This document shows, one piece after another, positions 24,028 to 34,040 of a DNA stretch of 64,000 nucleotides (positions are counted from its first letter, which is position 1; each line of letters opens with the position of its first letter). The position numbers and the translations under genes were made by a program. This DNA comes from Labrenzia sp. OB1. Its GTDB lineage: Bacteria > Pseudomonadota > Alphaproteobacteria > Rhizobiales > Stappiaceae. The notes under the pieces are model-generated. The model made no database searches, had not been told where the DNA came from, and saw nothing but the letters and a program-made list of their open reading frames with translations. Location of the stretch: positions 186,001 through 250,000 of the forward strand of contig NZ_JSEP01000004.1 in the NCBI RefSeq assembly GCF_001624695.1, in the 5' to 3' direction.

Positions 24028-25464
24028 ATGGATTTGCATCTGGCGCGAAATTTATTTTTCAGTTCGAGTGGGGCGTTTACCGCTTTCATCGTGGCGATCG
24101 TGTGTTTCCTCGCAGGAATCGCGGTCACGGCCCATGTCGGACAGTTGGTGCGAAGCGAACTTGTCGCGCAGCACAAGAAGGATGCTGTCTCTGACCTGTC
24201 GGAGGCGCGCGCGCGCCTTGAAGGTGAGATCAGCCGGACGGTGGCCCATGGATTCGGTATCCGGGCCTATGTGACACAATTCGCCGACCAACCGTTCGAG
24301 ATGGAGCGCTATCGGGAGATCTCCAGCGATCTGATCGGGGAAAACCCTGCAATACGGTCAATCGGGTTTGCTCCCAACAACGTCCTGCGCGCCGTGTACC
24401 CCCTGGAGCCCAACCAGCCGGCTATCGGACTGAACTATCGGATGAGCAGCGCTCAATGGCCGGCGATCCGCGATGCGATGATAAGCCGTGAGGTGGTGAT
24501 CGCAGGTCCGCTTGAACTCGTTCAGGGAGGTCGGTCGCTGGTGGTAAGGATACCGGTTTTCCCGCCCGCCTTTTCCAGCCAGCCCCTGAAAGACCGGTCA
24601 TACTGGGGCGTCGTGACGCTTGTTGTCGACGAGGCGGGCATGATGGCGGCTGCAGGCATGAAGGATGTCGTGAACGGTATCAACACCGCCGTGGTCAACA
24701 AAAATTCCGCCGGCACGGCAAACAGCGTCATCTTCGGCAGTCAGTCCGTGCTGGAAGCCGACTTCGTCGCTCTTCCTGTCCACCTTCCGGGCGGTCTGAA
24801 TTGGCAGTTGCTCGGCTTTCCGCGCGACGGCTGGTCGAACTACGGCGATGAAGTCTGGATGACCCAGCTGATCGGCAGCCTGATCTCCCTCGTCTTCGGC
24901 ACCATGGCTTTTCTTCTGATCAACGAGGTCTACAAGGTGCGCTCGATGGCGCTGCACGATGCCCTGACCGGGCTGGCGAACCGGCGTCTTCTGGAAGAGC
25001 GCATGTATCAGCTTGCCACCATGTGCGAGCGCTCGGGAGCCGGTTTTGAGATTTTCTACGTGGACCTCGATGCCTTCAAGCCGGTCAATGACAATTACGG
25101 CCATTCGGTCGGGGATCAGTTGCTGATCGAAATCGGCCAGAGGCTGCAGCACCAGACCCGCCAGAGTGATACGGTCGCCCGTGTCGGCGGCGATGAATTC
25201 ATTGTCCTGACCCCCGGGAATATGCGTTTTCAGGAAAAGGATGCCTTTCTGAACCGCTTGTCGGACCGTGTCGAACAGGCCTTCACCTTCGCCAGTATCA
25301 GGATTGACGTCAAAGCCAGTATCGGCAGTGCGAGTTACCCGGGAGATGCGGCGTCGGTCGACGATCTTCTCAGGGTTGCCGACGGGCGCATGTATGCCCA
25401 AAAGGCGAAATCCAAGCAGAACGAAGCGACGCTATCCGGAAAGGGCGTTCCCCAGACAGGTTAA
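24028..25464 (+). CDS. CHASE-domain diguanylate cyclase
   Basis: A 478-residue membrane protein. TM1 is about residues 16-38 (FIVAIVCFLAGIAV), then a periplasmic CHASE-like sensor (about 75-265, with IRSIGFAPNNVLRAVYPLE), TM2 (LIGSLISLVFGTMAFLLI, about 280-298) and a C-terminal GGDEF domain (about 310-465). The cyclase motif is intact (VARVGGDEFIVL), and RQSD lies five residues before it, matching the RxxD allosteric inhibitory site. So it probably makes cyclic di-GMP with product feedback, in response to an unknown extracytoplasmic signal. ATG 24028 has only a weak ribosome site (GCAAGAG). It stands alone, between the cytochrome terminator and the yej operon. Confidence 0.88.
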   Translation: MDLHLARNLFFSSSGAFTAFIVAIVCFLAGIAVTAHVGQLVRSELVAQHKKDAVSDLSEARARLEGEISRTVAHGFGIRAYVTQFADQPFEMERYREISSDLIGENPAIRSIGFAPNNVLRAVYPLEPNQPAIGLNYRMSSAQWPAIRDAMISREVVIAGPLELVQGGRSLVVRIPVFPPAFSSQPLKDRSYWGVVTLVVDEAGMMAAAGMKDVVNGINTAVVNKNSAGTANSVIFGSQSVLEADFVALPVHLPGGLNWQLLGFPRDGWSNYGDEVWMTQLIGSLISLVFGTMAFLLINEVYKVRSMALHDALTGLANRRLLEERMYQLATMCERSGAGFEIFYVDLDAFKPVNDNYGHSVGDQLLIEIGQRLQHQTRQSDTVARVGGDEFIVLTPGNMRFQEKDAFLNRLSDRVEQAFTFASIRIDVKASIGSASYPGDAASVDDLLRVADGRMYAQKAKSKQNEATLSGKGVPQTG

Positions 25465-25490
25465 ATTTCTGTCATTTGGCCATCTGGCAG

Positions 25491-25519
25491 GTGACGTTTT
25501 GCCGGCTGATCCCTAAACT
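25491..25519 (+). promoter_or_regulatory. Possible promoter for the yej operon
   Basis: GTGACG (25491-25496) and TAAACT (25514-25519) are separated by 17 bases, 58 bases before the first yej start. A small stem (AGCCC...GGGCT, near 25531-25549) follows. This is pattern evidence only. Confidence 0.4.
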
Positions 25520-25576
25520 GGTTCATGTCAGCCCAATTCATCCGGGCTCAGAAACGGGAGAGGGACACAGAAGCTG

Positions 25577-27487
25577 ATGGTGGTCACATGGCGTGTTTTG
25601 AAGATGGCCGCGGCGCGGATCGCGTTTGCAGGTGCGATGTCCGTTACAGGCCTCACATTGGCCGGCGTGACGATCGGGAGCCTTGCAAGCGGGACGGCAA
25701 TTGCCGATGAGCCCGAGTGGCACCATGCATCCGCGCTCAACGGGACACCGAAATACGGCCCGGACGTTTCCCATTTCGATTATGTCAATCCGGATGCACC
25801 GAAAGGCGGCGTTGTCAGACTGGCGAGCAGCAGCAGCTTCGACACGTTCAATATCCTTGCCCAGAAGGGCAATATCGCGCCGGGTATTCTGGAGGTGTAT
25901 GAAAGCCTCATGGAACCGTCGCTGGATGAAGACGACATCAGCGCGCAATATGCCGTTCTTGCGAATGCCGTCCGGTTCCCCGATGACTATTCCTGGGTCG
26001 AATACAGGATCGACCCGAATGCAAGATGGCACGATGGCGAGCCGGTAACCGCGGAAGATGTGGTCTGGTCCTTCGAAAAGGCGATCGAACTCGATCCACG
26101 CCGGAAATTCTACTACCAGAACGTCGTGTCGACCGAGATTGTCGCGGACAACACTGTCCGGTTCACCTTCGATTCAGCGGGCAACCGCGAGCTGCCGAAA
26201 ATCATGGGACAGCTTACCATTCTGCCGAAACACTGGTGGGAAGGCAAAAACGCCAAGGGCGAGGCCCGTGACATTACCAGGGCGACCCTGGAACCGCCGC
26301 TCGGGTCGGGCCCTTACCGGATCAGGGACTTCTCGCCAAGCCGTCAGGTGATCTACGAGCGTGTCGAGGACTATTGGGGCAAGGATCTGCCGTTCCGGGT
26401 AGGCACCAACAATTTCGACGAGATCCGCTACATCGCCTTCCTTGACGACTCCGTCCAGTTCGAGGCGTTCAAGGGAGACCAATACGACTTTCACGTCGAG
26501 CGCAGTTCCAGCCAATGGGCGAAAAGGTATGATTTTCCGGCTGTCAGGGACGGCAGGGTCGTGAAGGAAATATTCCAGGACAAGTCCGTCGGCGTCATGC
26601 AGGGATTCTTTTTGAACCTGCGCCGGGAAAAATTCCAGAATCCGGATGTGCGCAGGGCGCTCAACTACGCTTATGATTTCGAAACGACCAACGAGATCGT
26701 CTCGGCAAACCTGCTGAAGCGGGTCAATTCCTACTTCGCGGGAACCGAGCTTGCTTCCTCAGGATTGCCGAAGGGCAAGGAACTGGAAATTCTCGAGGAA
26801 GTGCGCGATCAGGTGCCGCCCGAGGTGTTCACCGAGGAATACACCAATCCTGTCGGCGGGAACCCGCAAAATGTGCGGGCCAACCTTCGCGAGGCCGTGA
26901 AGCTGCTCCGCGGGGCCGGTTTCGAGCTCAAGGACAGGAAGATGATCGATCCGGCGACCGGCGAGCAGTTTGCTGTGGAGTTCCTCTACCGGGACAAGGC
27001 CAGCGAACGCACGTTGCTGCCTTATGCCAAGAACCTGGAAAGTATCGGCATCAAGCCTGTCCTGCGCCTGGTGGACGTGTCCCAGTTCGTCAACCGGGTT
27101 CGCAGCAGGGACTTCGACACCGTCGTGCTGGCGATCGGCCAGTCGCTGTCGCCGGGCAACGAACAGCGCGAATACTGGGGATCTGAGTCGGCCGACAATC
27201 CGAGTTCGGCGAACTACAGCGGCATCAAGAACCCGGCGATCGATCACCTGATCGACAAGGTGATTTTCGCGCAGGACCGGGAAACGCTTGTCGCGGCGAC
27301 CCATGCGCTCGACCGGGTGCTCCTGTGGAACCACTATGTGGTGCCGCAGTTCTATTCCGACGAAACCAGGACCGCCCGCTGGAACCGGTTCGGGCATCCG
27401 GACCGGATGCCCGAATACAGCACCGGTTTCCCGTCCATCTGGTGGTATGATGCGGAGCTGGCGGAAGAGACTGGAGCGGCAAGATGA
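25577..27487 (+). CDS. Peptide ABC transporter substrate-binding protein, first YejA-like copy
   Basis: A 636-residue periplasmic binding protein of the SBP_bac_5 (oligopeptide/microcin C) family. The N-terminus has a Sec-type signal peptide (hydrophobic about residues 12-40, cleavage likely after TAIADE). The mature start has HFDYVNPDAPKGGVVRLA, typical of YejA, then DGEPVTAEDVVWSFEKA and PPLGSGPYRIRDF. The last part (RRALNYAYDFE, GSESADNPSSANYSG) is also typical. It is the first of five genes and overlaps the second YejA-like gene by four bases (ATGA), so translation is coupled. Yej systems import peptides; in rhizobia they affect sensitivity to host antimicrobial peptides. Which peptides this copy binds is unknown. 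Confidence 0.88.
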   Translation: MVVTWRVLKMAAARIAFAGAMSVTGLTLAGVTIGSLASGTAIADEPEWHHASALNGTPKYGPDVSHFDYVNPDAPKGGVVRLASSSSFDTFNILAQKGNIAPGILEVYESLMEPSLDEDDISAQYAVLANAVRFPDDYSWVEYRIDPNARWHDGEPVTAEDVVWSFEKAIELDPRRKFYYQNVVSTEIVADNTVRFTFDSAGNRELPKIMGQLTILPKHWWEGKNAKGEARDITRATLEPPLGSGPYRIRDFSPSRQVIYERVEDYWGKDLPFRVGTNNFDEIRYIAFLDDSVQFEAFKGDQYDFHVERSSSQWAKRYDFPAVRDGRVVKEIFQDKSVGVMQGFFLNLRREKFQNPDVRRALNYAYDFETTNEIVSANLLKRVNSYFAGTELASSGLPKGKELEILEEVRDQVPPEVFTEEYTNPVGGNPQNVRANLREAVKLLRGAGFELKDRKMIDPATGEQFAVEFLYRDKASERTLLPYAKNLESIGIKPVLRLVDVSQFVNRVRSRDFDTVVLAIGQSLSPGNEQREYWGSESADNPSSANYSGIKNPAIDHLIDKVIFAQDRETLVAATHALDRVLLWNHYVVPQFYSDETRTARWNRFGHPDRMPEYSTGFPSIWWYDAELAEETGAAR

Positions 27488-29379
27488 TCGGGTTGTCCTG
27501 CCCGTCGCGCCGGCGGCTGCTGCAACTGACCGGTGCCGCGGCTGTGGCGGGCCTGGGGCCGTGGTCCGCAGGTAGCGGTGCTGCCGCGCCGAGTGCGGCC
27601 GGAAAGGGTCCCCAGCATGGCCTGTCCGTGTTCGGGGATCTCAAATACGGGCCCGGTTTCACCCATTTCGACTATGTCAATCCGAATGCGCCCAAGGGGG
27701 GCACGTTCTCCTTTACCGCCCCTTACTGGTACTTCAACCAGAACCCGCAGACCTACAACACCTTCAATTCCTTCATCCTGAAGGGGGACGCGCCGCCGCG
27801 CATGGAACTGTGTTTCGACACGCTCATGGTCCGCGCTCACGACGAACCGGATGCGGTCTACGGTCTGGTGGCGGAAACGGTCGAGGTATCGGAAGACGGA
27901 AACCGCTATTTCTTCAATCTGCGTCCCGAAGCGAAGTTCCATGACGGTTCAAAGCTGACGGCGGAAGATGTCGCATTCTCGTTGTTGTTGCTGAAGGCGG
28001 ACGGGCATCCGCTTCTGAGCCAGCCCCTGGCCGCCCTGAAGGATGCCGAGATCCTGAGCGAGAACCGGGTGGCCCTGCAATTCGACGGGACCCAGGCCCT
28101 GCAGCTGGCACTGCTTATCGCCACCGACTATCCTATCTTTTCCAAGCGCTATTACACCGCCTACGACTTCAAGCAGTCCACGCTGACACCACCGCTTTCC
28201 TCCGGCCCATACAAGGTCGGCAAGCATGCGGTTGGCCGGTATGTCGAGTATCACAGGGTAGAAAACTACTGGGGCCGGGACCTGCCGGTGATGACGGGCC
28301 AGTCCAATTTTGCGATCATCCGGCTTGAGTTTTTTCGCGAACGGCAAATCGCTTTCGAGGCGTTCAAGAAAGGCAATCTCCTCTATCGCGAGGAGTTCAC
28401 CTCCAAGAACTGGGCGACGGAATATAATTTTCCGGCGATTAAGAACGGCGAAGTGATCCGGAAGGAATTTCCCGACGGACGGCCTTCGGGAGCGCAGGGC
28501 TGGTATTTCAACACGCGCCGCGAAAAGTTCAGGGATCCGAGGGTTCGCCAGGCGCTTGGATATGCCTTTGATTTCGAATGGTCCAACAAGAACCTCTTCT
28601 ACGGACTTTACGACCGGACCGTGTCGTATTTCGAGAATTCCGAAATGAAGGCCGAGGGTCTTCCGTCTGCTGAAGAACTCGCCCTGCTCGAACCGTTCCG
28701 TGATCAACTGCCCGAAGCGGTCTTTGGCGAAGCGGTCGTCCCGCCTGTGAGCGACGGTTCCGGCAACGACCGGTCCCTGTTGCGCAGGGCGAGCGATCTG
28801 CTGAGCGAAGCGGGCTACACGCGCGACGGGACAGAACTTGTCGGACCGGATGGCAAACCGCTGGAAATCGAGTTCCTGAACAACACCACCGCATTCGAGC
28901 GGATCACAAACCCGATGATCAACAATATGCAAAGGCTGGGCATCAAGGCCAGCCTGCGCGTCGTCGATCCGGCTCAGTACCAGTCCCGCCTCAACGACTT
29001 CGATTTCGACGTCGCCAGTCAAAGGGTCTCTTCCTCTGCGACGCTATCCGATGACGTGCGCGATCTGTGGGGGGCGCGCGCGGCGGAAATACCGGGCGCC
29101 TACAACATTGCCGGCGTTGCCGACCCCGTGGTCGATGCCTTGATCGACAAGGTCATCGCGTCGCGGAGCCGTGAGGAGATGGACACCGCTGCCCGGGCGC
29201 TGGACCGGGTTCTGCGCTCCGGATTTTACTGGATACCTCAGTGGTACAAGAACACCCACACTGTTGCCATGTGGGATGTCTACGGCCATCCGGAAAAGAC
29301 GCCACGATATTTTTTCCCCGTCGAGGAACTCTGGTGGATAGACCAGGAAAAGGCCGCAAAACTCGGCAAAGCCGGTTAA
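27484..29379 (+). CDS. yejA: Peptide ABC transporter substrate-binding protein, second YejA-like copy
   Basis: A 631-residue paralogue of the preceding gene product, with the same HFDYVNPNAPKGG start and SBP_bac_5 layout (KLTAEDVAFSLLLLK, PPLSSGPYKVGKH, RQALGYAFDFEW). Its N-terminus differs: PSRRRLLQLTGAAAVAGLG is a good twin-arginine signal (about residues 7-25), so it may be exported folded by Tat rather than by Sec. ATG 27484 overlaps the previous stop. Paired YejA-like proteins before yejBEF are common in Rhizobiales, and the two copies probably widen the range of peptides served by one transporter. Confidence 0.9.
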   Translation: MIGLSCPSRRRLLQLTGAAAVAGLGPWSAGSGAAAPSAAGKGPQHGLSVFGDLKYGPGFTHFDYVNPNAPKGGTFSFTAPYWYFNQNPQTYNTFNSFILKGDAPPRMELCFDTLMVRAHDEPDAVYGLVAETVEVSEDGNRYFFNLRPEAKFHDGSKLTAEDVAFSLLLLKADGHPLLSQPLAALKDAEILSENRVALQFDGTQALQLALLIATDYPIFSKRYYTAYDFKQSTLTPPLSSGPYKVGKHAVGRYVEYHRVENYWGRDLPVMTGQSNFAIIRLEFFRERQIAFEAFKKGNLLYREEFTSKNWATEYNFPAIKNGEVIRKEFPDGRPSGAQGWYFNTRREKFRDPRVRQALGYAFDFEWSNKNLFYGLYDRTVSYFENSEMKAEGLPSAEELALLEPFRDQLPEAVFGEAVVPPVSDGSGNDRSLLRRASDLLSEAGYTRDGTELVGPDGKPLEIEFLNNTTAFERITNPMINNMQRLGIKASLRVVDPAQYQSRLNDFDFDVASQRVSSSATLSDDVRDLWGARAAEIPGAYNIAGVADPVVDALIDKVIASRSREEMDTAARALDRVLRSGFYWIPQWYKNTHTVAMWDVYGHPEKTPRYFFPVEELWWIDQEKAAKLGKAG

Positions 29380-29444
29380 GCTCGACAAGTGACACCTCGG
29401 GCCCGCTTCAGAAGGCCGGTTGATAAAGGGACTGCACAGCTTCC

Positions 29445-30566
29445 ATGGGCGCTTATATCCTTCGCCGTTTGCTGCTGATGATACCGACGCTGGTCGGGAT
29501 CATGGCCATCAACTTCTTCATCATTCAGTTTGCGCCGGGCGGGCCGGTCGAGCGGGTCATTGCCCAGCTTTCCGGTACCGATGTATCGGCAACAGCGCGC
29601 ATAAGCGGCGGCAGCAGCGACATGATGGGCGCCGGCAACGATGCCTCGGGCGGAAGTGGCGGCGGAGCGGACAGCGTCACTTCGAAGTACCGCGGGGCGC
29701 GGGGCCTCGATCCGGAGTTCATCAAGGAACTCGAAGTCCAGTTCGGCTTTGACAAACCGCCGCTGGAACGCTTTCTGAACATGCTCTGGAACTATGCAAG
29801 GTTCGATTTCGGCGAAAGCTATTTCCGCGACATCCGCATCCTGGATCTGATCGCCGAAAAGCTTCCCGTCTCGATTTCTCTGGGGTTATGGATGACCCTG
29901 ATCTCCTATCTGGTGTCCATCCCGCTCGGCATCCGCAAGGCGGTGACCGACGGCTCCCGGTTCGACGTATGGACTTCCGGCGTGATCGTGGTGGCATACG
30001 CCATTCCCGGGTTCCTGTTCGCGGTGTTGCTGATTGTGCTGTTTGCAGGCGGGTCCTTCTGGGACTTCTTCCCGCTGGTCGGCCTCGTGTCGGAAAACTG
30101 GGAGCAGCTCTCCTGGCCCGAACGTATCGCCGATTATTTCTGGCACCTTGCCTTGCCGCTCACCGCGATGGTGCTCTCCGCCTTCGCCACCACCACCTTG
30201 CTGACGAAGAACTCCTTCCTCGACGAGATCCGGAAACAGTATGTGACCACGGCGCGGGCCAAGGGCCTGACCGAACGCCAGGTGCTTTACGGGCATGTTT
30301 TCCGCAACGCCATGCTGATTGTCGTCGCCGGATTTCCGGGGGCGTTCATCTCATCCTTCTTCGCGGGATCTCTTCTGATCGAAACGATCTTCAATCTCGA
30401 CGGGCTGGGCCTGCTCAGCTTTGAATCTGTCATCAACCGCGATTATGCCGTGGTCTTTGCAACACTCTATATCTTCTCGCTGATGGGGCTTCTGGTGAAC
30501 CTGATTTCCGACCTCACCTACACCTGGATCGATCCGCGCATCGATTTCGAGAGCAGGGAGGTCTGA
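29445..30566 (+). CDS. yejB: Peptide ABC transporter permease YejB
   Basis: A 373-residue inner-membrane permease of the binding-protein-dependent type. It starts [19 protein letters not shown] (TM1, residues 8-30). A long Gly/Ser/Ala-rich periplasmic insertion follows (about 45-85, with [12 protein letters not shown]), as usual in YejB. Five more membrane segments follow. The ABC-contacting EAA-type loop is in [20 protein letters not shown] (about 266-285). It sits 65 bases after the second yejA and three bases before yejE, clearly in one operon. Confidence 0.93.
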   Translation: MGAYILRRLLLMIPTLVGIMAINFFIIQFAPGGPVERVIAQLSGTDVSATARISGGSSDMMGAGNDASGGSGGGADSVTSKYRGARGLDPEFIKELEVQFGFDKPPLERFLNMLWNYARFDFGESYFRDIRILDLIAEKLPVSISLGLWMTLISYLVSIPLGIRKAVTDGSRFDVWTSGVIVVAYAIPGFLFAVLLIVLFAGGSFWDFFPLVGLVSENWEQLSWPERIADYFWHLALPLTAMVLSAFATTTLLTKNSFLDEIRKQYVTTARAKGLTERQVLYGHVFRNAMLIVVAGFPGAFISSFFAGSLLIETIFNLDGLGLLSFESVINRDYAVVFATLYIFSLMGLLVNLISDLTYTWIDPRIDFESREV

Positions 30567-30569
30567 ACG

Positions 30570-31754
30570 ATGGATTCACGGCTCACCAAGGATATGGAAG
30601 ACGCGGGCTACGACGTGCTCAATCCCCTGGCGGAAGAAACCGCCCCGCCGCCACGGAAGATGCGCCTTTCGCCGATCAACCAGCGCAGGCTGACGAATTT
30701 CAAGGCCAACAGACGCGGTTTCTGGGCGCTCTGGATATTTCTGGTGCTGTTCGTTCTGGCAATGCTCGCCGAGTTCGTCACCAACGACCGGCCGATCATC
30801 GCGGTTTACAACGGTGAATTGCTGGCGCCGGTGTTCGTCGATTACCCGGAAGAAAAATTCGGCGGCTTCCTGGCGGTGACCGACTATCGCGACCCCTTCA
30901 TACAGGAAGAGATTGCCGCCAACGGCTGGATGCTGTGGCCGCCGGTCCGCTATTCGTACCGCTCCGTGAACCACGACATTCCGATCCCGGCCCCGGCCCC
31001 GCCATCCTGGACGATGGACAAGGAGAAACGCTGCCAGCGCTATCCGCTCGGCGCGGAGGACCCCAATTGCAACATGGGGAACTGGAACTGGCTCGGCACG
31101 GACGATCAGGGCCGGGACGTGCTGGCCCGCCTTGTCTACGGCTTCCGGATTTCGGTGCTGTTCGGCCTGGCGCTGACATTGGCTTCTTCCGTCATCGGCA
31201 TCGCCGCGGGCGCCGTGCAGGGTTACTACGGCGGCTGGGTGGATCTGCTGTTCCAGCGCTTCATCGAGGTCTGGACGGCGATACCGACGCTGTATCTGAT
31301 TCTGATCGTCTCCTCGTTTCTGGTGCCGGGTTTCTGGACCCTGTTCACGATCCTGCTCGCCTTTTCGTGGGTGGCGCTGGTGGGGGTGGTGCGGGCGGAA
31401 TTCCTGCGCGGCCGGAATTTCGAATATATTTCGGCGGCACGTGCGCTCGGCGTCTCCAACCCGGTCATCATGTGGCGGCACCTGCTGCCCAATGCGATGG
31501 TCGCGACGCTTACCTTCATGCCGTTCATTCTGAACGGTTCCATCTCGACGCTGACTGCCCTGGATTTTCTCGGCTTCGGTATGCCTCCCGGCTCCGCCTC
31601 GCTTGGCGAGTTGCTGGCGCAGGGCAAGAACAATATCGAGGCGCCCTGGCTCGGCATCACCGGCTTCATCGTCATCTCGCTGATGCTGAGTCTTCTGATC
31701 TTCATCGGCGAGGCCGTGCGCGACGCCTTCGATCCGCGCAAGAGCTTCTTGTGA
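30570..31754 (+). CDS. yejE: Peptide ABC transporter permease YejE
   Basis: A 394-residue partner permease. After a cytoplasmic N-terminus rich in Pro and Arg, TM1 lies at about residues 50-70 (FWALWIFLVLFVLAMLAEF). A large periplasmic loop follows (about 75-180) containing LGTDDQGRDVLARLVYG, the signature of the DppC/OppC group. The EAA-type loop is in SAARALGVSNPVIMWRHLLP. About five further membrane segments are visible. yejF begins 10 bases after the stop. With YejB it forms the channel, energised by YejF. Confidence 0.93.
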   Translation: MDSRLTKDMEDAGYDVLNPLAEETAPPPRKMRLSPINQRRLTNFKANRRGFWALWIFLVLFVLAMLAEFVTNDRPIIAVYNGELLAPVFVDYPEEKFGGFLAVTDYRDPFIQEEIAANGWMLWPPVRYSYRSVNHDIPIPAPAPPSWTMDKEKRCQRYPLGAEDPNCNMGNWNWLGTDDQGRDVLARLVYGFRISVLFGLALTLASSVIGIAAGAVQGYYGGWVDLLFQRFIEVWTAIPTLYLILIVSSFLVPGFWTLFTILLAFSWVALVGVVRAEFLRGRNFEYISAARALGVSNPVIMWRHLLPNAMVATLTFMPFILNGSISTLTALDFLGFGMPPGSASLGELLAQGKNNIEAPWLGITGFIVISLMLSLLIFIGEAVRDAFDPRKSFL

Positions 31755-31764
31755 GGCGGGCAAC

Positions 31765-33411
31765 ATGAGTGAAAACACCATGACGAAAGAGCCTCTCCTG
31801 TCTGTTGAAGACCTGTCTGTCGCCTTCACGCAGAGCGGCCGAGAAACCCTTGCCGTCGACAGGATTTCCTTCGACGTCCGCAAGGGGGAGACCGTTGCCC
31901 TGGTGGGTGAGAGCGGCTCCGGCAAGTCCGTTTCTGCGCTGTCGGTCCTCAAGCTGCTGCCTTATCCCACCGCGTCGCATCCTTCCGGGCGGATCCTCAT
32001 GAACGGCCGCGATCTCCTGCAGGCCGATGACAGCGAGATCCGCAAAGTGCGCGGCAACGATGTCTCGATGATCTTTCAGGAACCGATGACCTCGCTCAAT
32101 CCGCTGCATCCGGTGGAAAAGCAGATTGCGGAAATCCTCAAGATCCATCGGGGCATGGGTGAAACCCAGGCAAGGGCGCGCGTCCTGGAATTGCTCAATC
32201 GGGTCGGCATCCACGACCCGGAGCAACGGTTGAACTCCTATCCTCATCAGTTGTCCGGCGGGCAGCGCCAGCGGGTTATGATCGCGATGGCGCTTGCCAA
32301 CGAGCCTGACCTTCTGATCGCGGACGAACCGACCACGGCTCTGGATGTGACGGTGCAGGCGCAGATTCTGGAACTGTTGAAGGATCTGAAGCGCAAGCAC
32401 GGCATGGCCATGCTGTTCATCACCCACGATCTCGGTATCGTGCGAAAATTCGCAGACAGGGTCTGCGTGATGACGGACGGCAAGATCGTAGAGCAAGGGC
32501 CTGTCGCCGAGATCTTCGACAATCCGCAACATGAGTACACCAGACATCTGCTTGCCGCGGCACCCAAGGGCCAGCCGCCCGCGACCGACACGCGCAAACC
32601 CATCGTGGTGCAGGCCGACGACCTCAAGGTCTGGTTCCCGGTCAAACGGGGCTTCCTGCGCAAGACCGTCGATCACATAAAGGCGGTCGATGGTATCGAC
32701 GTCACCGTCCGCCAGGGTCAGACGCTCGGCATCGTCGGCGAGAGTGGGTCTGGCAAGACGACGCTCGGTCTCGCGATCCTGCGGATGATTTCCTCCACCG
32801 GACGCATCGCCTTTAACGGACAGGAAATCCAGACTCATTCCTGGAAGGAAATGCGTCCTCTGCGGCGGGACATGCAGATCGTTTTCCAGGATCCTTTCGG
32901 TGCGCTCAGTCCGCGCATGTCGGTCGCCGAAATCATCGGCGAGGGTCTGAAGGTGCATTTCCCCGGGATCACTGCGCAGGAGCGCGACCGCAAGGTGGCG
33001 AAGGCGCTGGAGGAGGTCGGGCTCGATGCCGCGACCCGGCACCGCTATCCGCACGAGTTTTCCGGCGGCCAGCGTCAGCGGATCTCCATTGCACGCGCTA
33101 TGGTGCTTGAGCCGAAATTCGTCATGCTGGATGAGCCGACGTCCGCGCTCGACATGAGCGTGCAGGCCCAGGTGGTCGACCTGCTGCGCGACCTGCAAAA
33201 AGCCCATGGTCTGGCCTATCTGTTCATTTCCCACGACCTGAAGGTTGTGCGGGCGCTCGCCAACGAGGTCGTTGTCATGCGTCAGGGCAAAGTGGTGGAA
33301 TCCGGATCCTCGGAACAGATTTTCGACGCCCCGCGGACCGATTACACCAGGGCCCTGATGGCGGCGGCGTTCCGTCTCGAGGCAGCGCCGGAAGGCATCG
33401 TCAGCGTGTGA
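31765..33411 (+). CDS. yejF: Peptide ABC transporter ATP-binding protein YejF (two ABC domains)
   Basis: A 548-residue protein with two complete ATPase cassettes fused in one chain. The first (about 10-260) has Walker A GESGSGKS, signature LSGGQRQRV and Walker [13 protein letters not shown]. The second (about 285-535) has [20 protein letters not shown] and [11 protein letters not shown]. Each ends with an oligopeptide/dipeptide-type C-terminal region ([25 protein letters not shown]). This fused form is the standard YejF. It is the last gene of the operon; a 9-bp perfect palindrome lies about 90 bases after it. Confidence 0.95.
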   Translation: MSENTMTKEPLLSVEDLSVAFTQSGRETLAVDRISFDVRKGETVALVGESGSGKSVSALSVLKLLPYPTASHPSGRILMNGRDLLQADDSEIRKVRGNDVSMIFQEPMTSLNPLHPVEKQIAEILKIHRGMGETQARARVLELLNRVGIHDPEQRLNSYPHQLSGGQRQRVMIAMALANEPDLLIADEPTTALDVTVQAQILELLKDLKRKHGMAMLFITHDLGIVRKFADRVCVMTDGKIVEQGPVAEIFDNPQHEYTRHLLAAAPKGQPPATDTRKPIVVQADDLKVWFPVKRGFLRKTVDHIKAVDGIDVTVRQGQTLGIVGESGSGKTTLGLAILRMISSTGRIAFNGQEIQTHSWKEMRPLRRDMQIVFQDPFGALSPRMSVAEIIGEGLKVHFPGITAQERDRKVAKALEEVGLDAATRHRYPHEFSGGQRQRISIARAMVLEPKFVMLDEPTSALDMSVQAQVVDLLRDLQKAHGLAYLFISHDLKVVRALANEVVVMRQGKVVESGSSEQIFDAPRTDYTRALMAAAFRLEAAPEGIVSV

Positions 33412-33497
33412 CTCGCAACAATGGCTGCCGCCGCCTGCCGGGGCTGGTCATCTATCGACTCTTTCTCTTTTTCGGTCGCCATCCGTACGGACCACGC

Positions 33498-33520
33498 GAT
33501 CCCGGTCTTGAACCGGGATC
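33498..33520. repeat. Intergenic palindrome after yejF
   Basis: GATCCCGGT (33498-33506) and ACCGGGATC (33512-33520) form a perfect 9-bp inverted repeat around CTTGA. It belongs to the same sequence family as the degenerate pair at 10427-10456. It lies in the 273-base gap between yejF and the small XRE gene, has no T-run, and may be a dispersed repeat rather than a terminator. Confidence 0.6.
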
Positions 33521-33684
33521 CTCCGTGAGACTCGAACTCCACGCCAGGCCGGGGTATCGCGGCGCATTGCCGGTTTTCCATTTTACAAAGGACCGGCTAT
33601 GTGTTTCGAGCCATAGAATTAATATTTGAAACATGACTATAGATATGCAAGATAGTCAACCTAAGGGGAAAAGGATAAGTTCGA

Positions 33685-33957
33685 ATGATCACAGCCGCAC
33701 AAATGCGCGCCGCCCGCGCCCTTGCCGGTATCGACCAGAAGACACTCGCCGAAAAGGCCGGTGTCTCGGTGCCGACGATCCAGCGCATGGAAGCGAGCGA
33801 AGGCAATGTGCGCGGGGTCATCGAGACACTGACGAAGGTTATCGATGCGCTCAATGCCTGTGGGGTCGAAATCCTCGGCGACAATCAGCCAAGCACCGGC
33901 GGCGGGCGTGGCGTCCGGCTGATGCAGCCGGGCTCCACCGGCACTCCGGCAAAGTGA
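33685..33957 (+). CDS. Small XRE-family regulator
   Basis: A 90-residue protein that is nearly all helix-turn-helix: ITAAQMRAARALAGIDQKTL, then AEKAGVSVPTIQRMEASEG (recognition helix) and IETLTKVIDALNACGVEIL. A short Gly/Pro-rich tail (about 66-90) follows. Single-domain XRE proteins of this kind are common in Rhizobiales and often regulate a neighbour. ATG 33685 has an AAGGA-type ribosome site. It lies between the yej operon and the SulP gene, and either could be its target. No toxin partner is visible. Confidence 0.82.
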   Translation: MITAAQMRAARALAGIDQKTLAEKAGVSVPTIQRMEASEGNVRGVIETLTKVIDALNACGVEILGDNQPSTGGGRGVRLMQPGSTGTPAK

Positions 33958-34040
33958 TGTGCGGAAATTTTCCAGGTGACGGCGATCCCTCGCGTTAGCA
34001 GGGGCGGTCCCGTCGCATTCAAGTAGACTGGACCGACAGG

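Noticed and set aside
33685-33957. Antitoxin of a toxin-antitoxin pair
   Set aside because: There is no small toxin-like frame next to it; the neighbours are yejF and a SulP transporter.
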